Source: an uncultured Patescibacteria group bacterium
GTDB lineage: Bacteria; Patescibacteriota; JACMRA01
Direction of reading: 5' to 3'
Assembly (NCBI GenBank): GCA_938041505.1
Contig: CALITC010000007.1
Span: 1-49,914 of the forward strand
DNA length: 49,914 nt
Position numbers and translations under genes: made by a program. Shown here in pieces: positions 31,552-39,173 of this stretch (position 1 is the stretch's first letter; each line of letters opens with the position of its first letter). Under the pieces are notes generated by a model. That model was not told the origin of the DNA, did not search any database, and saw only the letters and a program-made list of their open reading frames with translations.

Positions 31552-32970
31552 ATGCGCAAAACAAAGATTGTATGCACAATCGGTCCAAAGACCTGGGATA
31601 AAGAAGCAATGCTAAAATTAGCGCAAGGTGGTATGAATGTAGCTCGCCTTAATCTCTCTCATGGAGATCAAGAACAGCATGCAAGAACAATCAAGACAAT
31701 TCGTGAAGTTAATGATGAGTTGGGTACCAATATTGGTATTATGCTCGATTCCAAAGGTCCTGAGATTCGCAGCGGTGACCTTAAGCAGCCTTTACAGCTA
31801 GAAGTAGGGGACGAGATAATTTTTACCGTTGAGAGAATTGCTGAATATCCAGACGGTGTTGTTGAGATTAATTACGACGGATTTATCAACGACGTTGAAG
31901 TAGGAGATGTTATTCTAGTCGACTCTGGAATGATGAACTTGGAAGTCAAAGAAAAGACTGAAAAAGATGTAATCTGTACTGTACTAGATGCAGGAAAATT
32001 GACAAGTAGAAGACACCTTAACATCAAAGGAAAATCTGCGCAAATCCCTCCAATCACAGACAAGGATTGGGCTGATATTGATTTTGCTATCAAAGAAAAT
32101 GTAGATTTTTTTGCATTATCGTTTGTTAACGGGGGAAGCGTTATTCGTAAGCTCAAGAAGTATCTTGATGAGAAAAACTCCAACATGCAAATTATTGCAA
32201 AAATCGAAAGCACGGATGCTGTCGAGAATATGCACGATATTGTGACTGAAGCCGATGCGATTATGGTTGCTCGAGGAGATTTAGGCGCTGAAATCCCCAT
32301 CGAAACAGTACCAATCGTCCAAAGTGAAATTGTTAAGTTCTGCCGAAAGTCTAGCAAGCCTGTAATTGTTGCAACGCAGCTTTTGGAGTCTATGATGGTC
32401 AATCCTACACCAACTCGGGCTGAGGTCACCGATATTCACTTCGCTGTCAAGCAACGAACAGATGCCATCATGATGAGTGGAGAAACTGCCAGTGGTAATT
32501 ACCCATTCAAATCGATCTCTGTAATGAGCACAGTTGCCGAGCACTCTGAAAGTATATTCAGCCACTACGAAGAGCGCGAAATCATCACCCAAAGAACAGA
32601 CCTACCGAAGAATGAAATAGCCTTGGGAGCGTGCGTGATCGCCAACAACATCGATGCGGATGCCATTATCGTATTCTCAAAGACTGGAGAGACTGCGCGA
32701 ATGATTGCTCAGTGTAGGCCAATGTCTGATATTTATGCCTTTGCCGGAGACGAAGATGTGAAGCATCAATTATCACTTGCTTGGGGAATGGAAGCGGAGA
32801 ATCTAAAGTTCGACGAAGAAAGTCCAGAAGATGCAGTGCAAGAATCTATCAAAATCTTAAAAGAAAAAGGTGTGTTAGAAGCTGGCAATAAAGTCGTCAT
32901 TGTATCTAATATACAAGGAAGAGAAGAGAGTGTACATGCTGTACAATATAGAGAAATAAGAGATAACTAG
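31552..32970 (+). CDS. pyk: Pyruvate kinase
   Basis: Makes pyruvate and ATP from phosphoenolpyruvate and ADP. The 472-residue length fits the family. Motifs: TKIVCTIGPKTWDKE, ARLNLSHGD, IMLDSKGPEIR, the active-site stretch IIAKIESTDAVEN, MVARGDLGAEIP, VIVATQLLESMMVNPTPTRAEVTDI and MMSGETASGNYP. The C-terminal allosteric-type domain (about 350-472) is present, with VFSKTGETARMIAQCRP. Together with pgk it gives the ATP-forming steps of lower glycolysis. The gene is followed by a 14-bp inverted repeat that may act as its terminator. Confidence 0.96.
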   Translation: MRKTKIVCTIGPKTWDKEAMLKLAQGGMNVARLNLSHGDQEQHARTIKTIREVNDELGTNIGIMLDSKGPEIRSGDLKQPLQLEVGDEIIFTVERIAEYPDGVVEINYDGFINDVEVGDVILVDSGMMNLEVKEKTEKDVICTVLDAGKLTSRRHLNIKGKSAQIPPITDKDWADIDFAIKENVDFFALSFVNGGSVIRKLKKYLDEKNSNMQIIAKIESTDAVENMHDIVTEADAIMVARGDLGAEIPIETVPIVQSEIVKFCRKSSKPVIVATQLLESMMVNPTPTRAEVTDIHFAVKQRTDAIMMSGETASGNYPFKSISVMSTVAEHSESIFSHYEEREIITQRTDLPKNEIALGACVIANNIDADAIIVFSKTGETARMIAQCRPMSDIYAFAGDEDVKHQLSLAWGMEAENLKFDEESPEDAVQESIKILKEKGVLEAGNKVVIVSNIQGREESVHAVQYREIRDN

Positions 32971-32991
32971 TGAGAAATATCCAAAACTAAT

Positions 32992-33026
32992 AATAAAATA
33001 CACTACTTGACATAGTGTATTTTATT
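32992..33026. repeat. Perfect 14-bp inverted repeat centred on a -35 box
   Basis: AATAAAATACACTA (32992-33005), loop CTTGACA, TAGTGTATTTTATT (33013-33026). The loop contains the TTGACA of the next promoter. It could terminate pyk, serve as an operator for the small gene downstream, or both. Confidence 0.85.
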
Positions 33027-33035
33027 TGTTATAGT
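33007..33035 (+). promoter_or_regulatory. Promoter of the small interrupted gene
   Basis: TTGACA (33007-33012), 17 bp, TATAGT (33030-33035). GAAGGAG follows 7-8 nt before the ATG at 33064, a strong ribosome site. Confidence 0.85.
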
Positions 33036-33063
33036 ATCTATTGTGAAAAGAAGGAGAGTGTTT

Positions 33064-33237
33064 ATGAGTACGAGAAAAAAAGCAAATCTACATGATCGTC
33101 TGCAAACAGCATTGTAGTACGGTATAAAATCAAAAAAATTTGACATTGTCGAATGGGCAAGTGCTCAAATAAGCGAACTTACGAAAATAGAAGGAGACTT
33201 AGCCTTAGTGGAGATAAAAAGCAGCTCTTATAAATAA
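33064..33237 (+). pseudogene. Small gene interrupted by an in-frame TAG
   Basis: From ATG 33064 the frame encodes MSTRKKANLHDRLQTAL, then TAG (33115-33117), and goes on in the same frame for 39 more codons (YGIKSKKFDIVEWASAQISE and on to SSSYK) to TAA at 33235-33237. Promoter, strong Shine-Dalgarno and a terminator hairpin at 33261 frame exactly this 58-codon unit, which suggests one small protein with a nonsense mutation or amber readthrough. The joined peptide is basic at the start, then amphipathic. I do not recognise it. Alternatively only the 17-residue peptide is made, or a sequencing error is present. Confidence 0.6.
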
Positions 33238-33260
33238 AATATTATAGTAATTTTACTAGC

Positions 33261-33286
33261 CTCGTTTCTAAAGCGAGTTTATTTTC
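33261..33286 (+). terminator. Terminator of the small interrupted gene
   Basis: CTCGTTT-CTA-AAGCGAG stem (one G-T pair) followed by TTTATTTTC. Confidence 0.7.
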
Positions 33287-33297
33287 TTGACAAGACA

Positions 33298-33326
33298 TTG
33301 ACAATTGCTAACTTTAGAGGTATAGT
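33298..33326 (+). promoter_or_regulatory. Promoter of the VirB2-like gene, near-leaderless
   Basis: TTGACA (33298-33303), 17 bp, TATAGT (33321-33326), 11 nt before the ATG. Confidence 0.85.
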
Positions 33327-33337
33327 AATATACATAT

Positions 33338-33727
33338 ATGACTAATATAGTAAAAAAGATAGGAGTCGGCTTATTGGCAGTCTTCATGTTGTTTGGTTTG
33401 TCAGTACCTACATTGGCTCAAGAGTTGCCTGATGTCTGCCCAGATAGTGGTTGTGCGTTGGTAGGGGGAGACTTAGATCTGGAAGAGCTAGATCGAGAAG
33501 AAATTGTCGCACTATTGATTCAGGTGGCAACTTTCCTTGTGTTCATCATTGGTGGTTTGGCAGTTCTCGCTATAGTAATTGGTAGCTTGTTACTTATTTT
33601 CGGTAGGGGAGATCAAGGCTGGGCACTTATCAAAAACTCCTTAATAGGCTTAGTAATAGCTGTGTTATCATTCACCATTGTAAATGTGGTAATTCAGGTA
33701 TTGCAAGGTAACATTCTAGGGGGCTAG
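33338..33727 (+). CDS. TrbC/VirB2-like pilin subunit
   Basis: A 129-residue protein with a signal peptide (about 1-28, ending TLAQE), a short acidic loop with two cysteines (CPDSGC), then two membrane helices (about 57-84 and 97-122) separated by GRGDQGWALIKNS. Small proteins with a cleaved signal and two helices joined by a short polar loop are typical of VirB2/TrbC pilins of type IV secretion and are common in CPR genomes. No VirB4, VirB6 or coupling protein is adjacent. It has its own promoter and a strong terminator, fitting a highly expressed structural subunit. Confidence 0.78.
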   Translation: MTNIVKKIGVGLLAVFMLFGLSVPTLAQELPDVCPDSGCALVGGDLDLEELDREEIVALLIQVATFLVFIIGGLAVLAIVIGSLLLIFGRGDQGWALIKNSLIGLVIAVLSFTIVNVVIQVLQGNILGG

Positions 33728-33751
33728 ATACCACTAGGTTCTACTGCAAAT

Positions 33752-33773
33752 CCGCGTTATTGCGGTTTTTTTT
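33752..33773 (+). terminator. Intrinsic terminator
   Basis: CCGC-GTTATT-GCGG followed by eight T, ending the VirB2-like gene. Confidence 0.9.
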
Positions 33774-33907
33774 GTGGTCAAATAATCTGATAAAGATCAA
33801 CATCTTAGCAATATCTAAGAAAATTACTTCCATAAACCAGATAAGTATGGTATACTTAGAGTATCAACCTAATACAGGGGTAAAAAAAACAAAAAACAAA
33901 AAATCCG

Positions 33908-34687
33908 ATGAGCCAAAAACAAAAACAATTCCAGACAGCCAAGAGTACGCTGCGTCTGATTGCCAACAACAGTGAAGAGATTTTATCCCAAATGGAAGTT
34001 GCGGCTAAGACCAATGTCGCTAATCTCAAAGTATATTTTGAGAATTTGAGAGATATACTCAACGATATTGAAGAGTTGAATTTTCAATCAAATATCGATA
34101 ATGTCCTCAGCCTTAGAGCAGAATTAATAGACTTTTTAAATTGTTTCCAGGATAATATCGTCTACTATAATTGCACCAAAGCCATCCCCAAGAAAGCGGC
34201 TCCGCTAATAAATGGTTTCGAAGAATATATCCAATCTCTAGATGAAGCGTCTGAATATGACGTAACTAGCAATGTCAAAATCATGAAAAAGAATCTAGAA
34301 GGATATAGAGAACTCTGCATACTTATTCTAAAATCTAAGAGTGAGAAATCTATCACTGAGGTTACTATTTATCGATCACTTGTAAACGTATTTGAGAACT
34401 TCCTGAACTCTCTATCTGGTAGCATTAAGCAAGATGAGAGTATTTACGACATTATCCAGTACCTGACCATCTTAGACGCTATGAAGCACTACTATGTGGA
34501 CTCTATCTCCCAAAATAGTTTTTATTCTATTATGCTTAATACGAAGATCAGCCAGGACACCAAGTATTTGAAAGGTTGCTTAGAAAACACCAAGCAATTG
34601 GAAGGATTCGACTTCGCTAAGACTTTAGAAGATATCAAAAAATACGAGTTGTATCTGGGAGCTCTCAAAGAAGAATGCTTATTCTAG
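33908..34687 (+). CDS. Hypothetical all-helical protein
   Basis: A 259-residue soluble protein, predicted almost wholly alpha-helical, without signal or membrane segment. Heptad-like Leu/Ile spacing at about 10-75 and 125-200 suggests helical bundles. No family recognised. The ATG is preceded by an A-rich stretch and no good Shine-Dalgarno or consensus promoter. The start could also be slightly downstream. Confidence 0.6.
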   Translation: MSQKQKQFQTAKSTLRLIANNSEEILSQMEVAAKTNVANLKVYFENLRDILNDIEELNFQSNIDNVLSLRAELIDFLNCFQDNIVYYNCTKAIPKKAAPLINGFEEYIQSLDEASEYDVTSNVKIMKKNLEGYRELCILILKSKSEKSITEVTIYRSLVNVFENFLNSLSGSIKQDESIYDIIQYLTILDAMKHYYVDSISQNSFYSIMLNTKISQDTKYLKGCLENTKQLEGFDFAKTLEDIKKYELYLGALKEECLF

Positions 34688-34689
34688 TA

Positions 34690-34718
34690 TTGACATATAC
34701 TAATAAAACTGCTATTAT
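34690..34718 (+). promoter_or_regulatory. Promoter of the 50-residue gene
   Basis: TTGACA (34690-34695), 17 bp, TATTAT (34713-34718), just after the stop of the previous gene. Confidence 0.85.
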
Positions 34719-34747
34719 TACTTTACGATAGTAAAGGTGTTAAAAAA

Positions 34748-34900
34748 ATGAACGACCTTAATTCCGTAGAAAGATCTCATAGAATAATATCTCGAATCCT
34801 ACCGTCTTTAAAAGAAGAGGATAGAATGCTTGCAAAAAAAATTAAGGAAGAGAATGACAAATTCCACCTGCCATGGTGGAAAAAGTTATTCATTAGATGA
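34748..34900 (+). CDS. Small basic protein, 50 residues
   Basis: ATG 34748 to TGA 34898-34900. The peptide starts MNDLNSVERSHRIISRILPS, continues with a charged helix (LKEEDRMLAKKIKEEND) and ends with the aromatic/basic tail PWWKKLFIR. A consensus promoter and an AAGGTG ribosome site 8 nt before the ATG support expression. The family is unknown. The amphipathic C-terminus could bind membrane or nucleic acid, which is only a guess. Confidence 0.6.
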   Translation: MNDLNSVERSHRIISRILPSLKEEDRMLAKKIKEENDKFHLPWWKKLFIR

Positions 34901-34945
34901 GAAAATACTTAGCCTTAGAATCTATCTAGGGCTATAATTTTTGTT

Positions 34946-36376
34946 TTAAACGGGCCGCTTTAATAGCGAGCTTATAGAACCAAGCTTCACACCGGGATTA
35001 TAGTCAAACTTCAGCTTCTTGGCTACAGACTGTCTCTGATCAACCAAAGTCGCCTTACGAACTGATCCACTTAGTGTCAGCCGTCCCGCAAATATATTTT
35101 TAGTCGAGGAGAATCCCAGAAGTGTTCCGATAGGTTTGTTGGAGAGTGATGAGAGGATTGCAAGAAGTATCGGCAAGTCCATACTCTCATCTTCCGTTCG
35201 CTTTGGAAGACCGGTGACTTGGATAAATACATCGTGGCTTTTCAGACTAATACCGAGATACTTCTCAGCAATCGCAATGATTGTATTGAGTTTACCTGTC
35301 TTGATACCAAGCGCTTCCCGCCGACCAAAACTCTTCTCTGCGAAGTTTTCATTACCAACCAGAGCTTGTATCTCAACTACAAGTGGCAAATCCTTATCGA
35401 GTCCCATTCCATAAACAACCCCAACTCCTTGCTCGATATTTTCGAGGAGGGCTAAACTAGGATCGGTGACAATCTCCAAGCCGGATTCTTCCATCTTAAG
35501 GAGTAGCATTTGAGAAGTGGAACCAAAGCGATTCTTACTAAAACTAAGGGTCCGATATTGCGGTGAGTCTTCGGATTGCAAATACAACACCGCATCTACC
35601 AAGTGTTCGAGGGTTTTGGGCCCTGCAATCTGTCCATCTTTGGTCACGTGGCCAATTAGAATAATCGCAATGTTATGCGCCTTGGAAATTGCTAAGAATT
35701 TGGATGCAATAGTGGACACTTGAGATACGCTACCTGGGTTGGAGGATACTTCATCCGAAGAAATTGTTTGCACTGAATCAATAATCACCACGTCAGGTTT
35801 GGTCTTGGTAAGCACTTGTTGGATTTGCTCAAAGTTGTTGGATTGTACAAGAGAAATCTCTTCCGGAATACTGAGCCGTTTACTGCGCCGGGCAAGTTCT
35901 TGGGTAGATTCTTCGGCTGTAATATAGAGTAGGGAGGGTTTGCTGGTTTTGGATCCGTTGTAGAGAGCCCGTAGTATCTGCAGCGAGAATGTAGACTTAC
36001 CAATACCTGGCTCACCACCAAGTAAAGTGAAGCTACCGGCAATAACACCTCCAACAATTTTGGCAGACCTCCCCCCAGGGTTATCATAGTCGGTGCGGCC
36101 ACCCCAAAATGTATTAAGTATATCTGTCGAGAATGGGTATACCAGGGCCGCCTTATCAGTACTGGCATTTTTGAGTACATCTTTGATTGTTAGCGGCTTT
36201 AGATCACCTGCTTCGTTGGTTTTGATAGCTGTGTTGGCTTTGACGGGCTTACCTACATTGATAGTATCTTCATGGAGAGTATTCCACTTGCCGCAATTAT
36301 CGCACTTACCTTGCCATTTGGGGTGTTCGTGCTGACAACTACTGCATCTATAGATAGTTTTGAGTTTCATAGCCAT
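34946..36376 (-). CDS. radA: DNA repair protein RadA
   Basis: RadA (Sms) is a RecA-like hexameric helicase that helps branch migration during recombination. About 476 residues: a C4 zinc finger near the start (CSSCQHEHPKWQGKCDNCG), a RecA-like ATPase core with Walker A GGEPGIGKSTF, Walker B VVIIDSVQ, and the RadA-specific KNRFGST motif. The C-terminus is a Lon-protease-like domain (about 330-476, VFIQVTGLPKRTEDESMDLP and IFAGRLTLSGSVRK). A longer frame to 36484 adds a sequence unlike RadA, so I start at the ATG (36376) six bases before MKLKTIYRC. With ruvX and the truncated recG it forms the window's recombination genes. Confidence 0.94.
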   Translation of the reverse strand: MAMKLKTIYRCSSCQHEHPKWQGKCDNCGKWNTLHEDTINVGKPVKANTAIKTNEAGDLKPLTIKDVLKNASTDKAALVYPFSTDILNTFWGGRTDYDNPGGRSAKIVGGVIAGSFTLLGGEPGIGKSTFSLQILRALYNGSKTSKPSLLYITAEESTQELARRSKRLSIPEEISLVQSNNFEQIQQVLTKTKPDVVIIDSVQTISSDEVSSNPGSVSQVSTIASKFLAISKAHNIAIILIGHVTKDGQIAGPKTLEHLVDAVLYLQSEDSPQYRTLSFSKNRFGSTSQMLLLKMEESGLEIVTDPSLALLENIEQGVGVVYGMGLDKDLPLVVEIQALVGNENFAEKSFGRREALGIKTGKLNTIIAIAEKYLGISLKSHDVFIQVTGLPKRTEDESMDLPILLAILSSLSNKPIGTLLGFSSTKNIFAGRLTLSGSVRKATLVDQRQSVAKKLKFDYNPGVKLGSISSLLKRPV

Positions 36377-36542
36377 AGTTAACCACAAACACAAAAAAAA
36401 GTCCATTTTAGGTTGATTTGAGTTGTGCTGGAGGTTACCGTGAAAGCAAGTCGTACACATCCATGCGCTTAAGGTTGACAACATGAAGTTTTTGATGTAT
36501 ATTGCAGATATTAATCGAAAAAAACTAACATTTTGGTCACTT

Positions 36543-36570
36543 TTGGCCGGGGTGTTTTTTGTTTTATTAT
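36543..36570 (+). promoter_or_regulatory. Promoter of the HTH-methyltransferase gene, leaderless type
   Basis: TTGGCC (36543-36548), 16 bp, TATTAT (36565-36570), 9 nt before the ATG at 36580. Confidence 0.5.
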
Positions 36571-36579
36571 ATTAATAAT

Positions 36580-37809
36580 ATGCCAGCGCAAACCAAGCAA
36601 TACGTAGAGTACTACAAAAAACAAGTAGAGGTAGCTAGAGAATTCGGAGTTACCGAAGCCACAGTCCATAACTGGATCAAAGCGAGCGAGCAAGGGAATA
36701 ACAACCTCAAAATATATGCAAACGGGAAGCGTAGGTATATAATTAATGATGCTCATAATAAATCTGAAATGACTCGCTTAAAAGAGAAAGGTCGCAAACA
36801 TGCTTCTAACACAAATGAGATGATTGTATATGCCGATGAAGAAAGGCTTAATAGAATGTTTGGTGAGAAAAACCTAGGTCATTTTGTCAATTATCTAAGC
36901 ATACACAAAAAAATACCGATTAAATATGGGTATTTTGATGGAGGGGCAGCTTTATGGGACAGTTACTATAAAAACACTGATTACGGCGTTGCCGATAAAG
37001 ATACACTTGCCAAGACTTTTGACATGATATTAAGTCAAATTGAGCGTTACAAGTATGTTAATATAATTGACTTAGGTCCTGGAAATAGTCTCTCTGCATT
37101 GGATTTTGTCAAAAAGGTACAAGACAGTAAAAAGCTCCTTAAATACCATCTAGCCGACATTTCTGTAGATATGATAAATATTGCCAAGAAAAATGCAACA
37201 AAAGCTCTTGGAGAAGAAGTGGTTAGTTGCGGGATTATTGATTTTGAAACCCAGTCGTTGCAAGATGTCTTATTTGACCTCAAAAAAGGGTACGAGTACA
37301 ATGAAGTGTGCAACTTAATTCTTTTCCTCGGAGGAAATATTGGAATTGGCACTTCATTAGAAGATCAGGTAAGAATTCTATCTAATATCAAAGATGGTAT
37401 GAACTATGGAGACTTGCTCTATGCGTCTTGCGCGTATGATAAAGAGAGCATAAGAACAATATTTCCTCTCAGTAGAGTTGATAGTAGGGATAATAACGAA
37501 ATGCTTATTATATACGCCCTCGGCATTGAAGACGCTCATTTTAAGCGTGAGTTCAAATATAATGAAGTCACAAAGTGTCGCGAATTAAATTTGGTTTTAA
37601 AGTACCCAGTTACAATAAGATTTGAAAAGACTGGTGCTGTTATTAAGCTCGATGGCAATGAAACTATTAATGTATATAATCATAGACGCGATAACTTCGA
37701 GCTCATATCAGAAAAAATGAAGCTTACAGGAATGGAGTTGAAGTTTATGTACTTAAATGACACAGCAACCAAATTACCTGAAATAAGCTACCTTGCTTCA
37801 GTCGTATAA
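36580..37809 (+). CDS. Helix-turn-helix protein fused to EgtD-like methyltransferase domain
   Basis: A 409-residue two-part protein. Residues about 8-58 form a MerR/excisionase-like helix-turn-helix (VEVAREFGVTEATVHNWIKA, then a wing-like KIYANGKRRYII). After a basic linker, residues about 85-409 look like the histidine-methyltransferase family of EgtD (Methyltransf_33). The SAM loop is IIDLGPGNSLSAL (162-174), followed by YHLADISVDMI and LILFLGGNIGIG (247-257), which parallels LILFLGSSIGNM of the EgtD at 40159. The YYPTR and TEFS histidine-binding motifs of EgtD are missing, so the substrate should differ. It opens the Egt-like cluster and is convergent with egtB. It could be a regulator sensing SAM or a histidine derivative. 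Confidence 0.78.
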   Translation: MPAQTKQYVEYYKKQVEVAREFGVTEATVHNWIKASEQGNNNLKIYANGKRRYIINDAHNKSEMTRLKEKGRKHASNTNEMIVYADEERLNRMFGEKNLGHFVNYLSIHKKIPIKYGYFDGGAALWDSYYKNTDYGVADKDTLAKTFDMILSQIERYKYVNIIDLGPGNSLSALDFVKKVQDSKKLLKYHLADISVDMINIAKKNATKALGEEVVSCGIIDFETQSLQDVLFDLKKGYEYNEVCNLILFLGGNIGIGTSLEDQVRILSNIKDGMNYGDLLYASCAYDKESIRTIFPLSRVDSRDNNEMLIIYALGIEDAHFKREFKYNEVTKCRELNLVLKYPVTIRFEKTGAVIKLDGNETINVYNHRRDNFELISEKMKLTGMELKFMYLNDTATKLPEISYLASVV

Positions 37810-37813
37810 AAAG

Positions 37814-37838
37814 AACCGCTTTGTTAAGGCGGTTTTAA
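37814..37838. terminator. Terminator between convergent genes
   Basis: AACCGC...GCGGTT stem followed by TTAAG on plus. On minus the stem is followed by CTTTTTATACG, so it can serve both directions. Confidence 0.75.
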
Positions 37839-37863
37839 GTTGGTTTGTGCTAAATTTAGCAGG

Positions 37864-39051
37864 TTATATACTTTTTGCTAATCTAATACCTCCGAATTGC
37901 AATCTGTAGTCAGGCTTATAATAATTGCGGTAAGTTATTCGAGCATGACCTTCAGGAGTGAAGCACGATGCCCCACGTAAGACTGGCCTTCCATCCATCA
38001 GCGACCACGTGCTCAAGTGCATCGGATCTTTGGCAGGAGGGTAATATTTTGGATATGGATCAAACTTAGAGGTTGTCCATTCCCAAACCTGACCCCACTG
38101 AAAATCATCATCTAAAATCGTTGCAGCAATTTCCCATTCTTTTTCAGTAGGTAGTCGATTGTCTCTCCATTTGGCATAAGCTTGAGCCTCATACAAACTA
38201 ACGTGGGTAACTGGTAAGTAATGGTTAAGAAGCCTTGGTCCGAGTAAATAGAATTCCATCCAATCATCGACGTTATTCTTGTACCAATAGAAAGGGCTGG
38301 TAATCGAATTTTTACAAACCCAGTCCCAACCAGTATTTGTCCAATAACTTCTGTCTTCATAGCCGCCAGCTTCCACAAACTCAAGATACTCTCCATTGGT
38401 GACTACCCGATTGCTAATTATGAAACTGTATTGAAAGTGTTCATATTGAGGGGTTTCACAATCATAGCAAAATGAAGTGGCCGATTGATTTAGTCCAAGC
38501 ATAAAGTTTTTTTCGCCTGTAAGTTCTAACCAACTGGATTTACTTAAATAGAGTTCAGTTCCAGATTCTGAATCGAAAGTAACTTTTGGTGAATACGAAT
38601 TGAGTAAGTATTTGATACTCGACAATATCAGCTCTATATGCTGCTCCATATGATTTAGAGCAAACGTGAGAGCAGGCATGTAATCTGACGAATCAATTGA
38701 GTCATCTGACAGCAGTATTTCCAAGCTTTCATTCAGATTCTCTTGGTAACCCAGAATTTCTCTCATAAATGGCCGCCCAAAACTTCTTCGAGACTGGGGA
38801 AGTGAGGTCGAATAGCCAGGGTAGTAACTATTAAACAAGTAACTATATTGCTCTATAAAAGTCTTACGTTTAATATCTATATCACTTATTGCAATATTCC
38901 ATAACCACCAGATATGCCCAAGATGCCACTTAATTGATGAGTGCTTGTCATCAACTTGTACAGCACAATCTTCAACAGATAGCAAATCTATAATTCTATT
39001 TAATTCTTGGTAAGCGGTTCTATAACGAACCAAAAATTCAGTTTTTAACAT
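37864..39051 (-). CDS. egtB: EgtB-like sulfoxide synthase
   Basis: EgtB is a non-haem iron enzyme that joins a thiol (gamma-Glu-Cys or Cys) to trimethyl-histidine with oxygen. From the ATG at 39051 the product has 395 residues. The N-terminal DinB-like four-helix part carries the iron ligands: H43 in SIKWHLGHIWWLW, and H134 and H138 in NHMEQHIEL. FNSYYPGYS and SFGRPF follow the family. The C-terminal FGE-sulfatase-like domain (about 175-395) has VVTNGEYLEFVEAGGY, LPTEKEWEIAA, GQVWEWT and a C-terminal RNYYKPDYRLQFGGIRLAK. An upstream TTG start at 39090 would add 13 odd residues. OvoA is the main alternative, but its fused methyltransferase is absent; a separate egtD lies 1.1 kb away. Confidence 0.85.
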   Translation of the reverse strand: MLKTEFLVRYRTAYQELNRIIDLLSVEDCAVQVDDKHSSIKWHLGHIWWLWNIAISDIDIKRKTFIEQYSYLFNSYYPGYSTSLPQSRRSFGRPFMREILGYQENLNESLEILLSDDSIDSSDYMPALTFALNHMEQHIELILSSIKYLLNSYSPKVTFDSESGTELYLSKSSWLELTGEKNFMLGLNQSATSFCYDCETPQYEHFQYSFIISNRVVTNGEYLEFVEAGGYEDRSYWTNTGWDWVCKNSITSPFYWYKNNVDDWMEFYLLGPRLLNHYLPVTHVSLYEAQAYAKWRDNRLPTEKEWEIAATILDDDFQWGQVWEWTTSKFDPYPKYYPPAKDPMHLSTWSLMDGRPVLRGASCFTPEGHARITYRNYYKPDYRLQFGGIRLAKSI

Positions 39052-39134
39052 TATTTTGTTTTGTACACAACTATATCCAACATAGCGCAAAAGATCTCAT
39101 TAATTAATAATTGTCAATGTATTGTCAGTCAGTT

Positions 39135-39164
39135 TTGACAATTTCTTCAAAATAAGGTTTATAG
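39135..39164 (+). promoter_or_regulatory. Promoter of mscS, leaderless type
   Basis: TTGACA (39135-39140), 18 bp, TTATAG (39159-39164), 9 nt before the ATG at 39174. Confidence 0.6.
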
Positions 39165-39173
39165 AATGAGCTT

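Noticed and set aside
37864-39051. OvoA (ovothiol synthase) or formylglycine-generating enzyme
   Set aside because: The DinB-like three-His site argues against a plain FGE, and the C-terminal methyltransferase of OvoA is absent while a separate EgtD is nearby.
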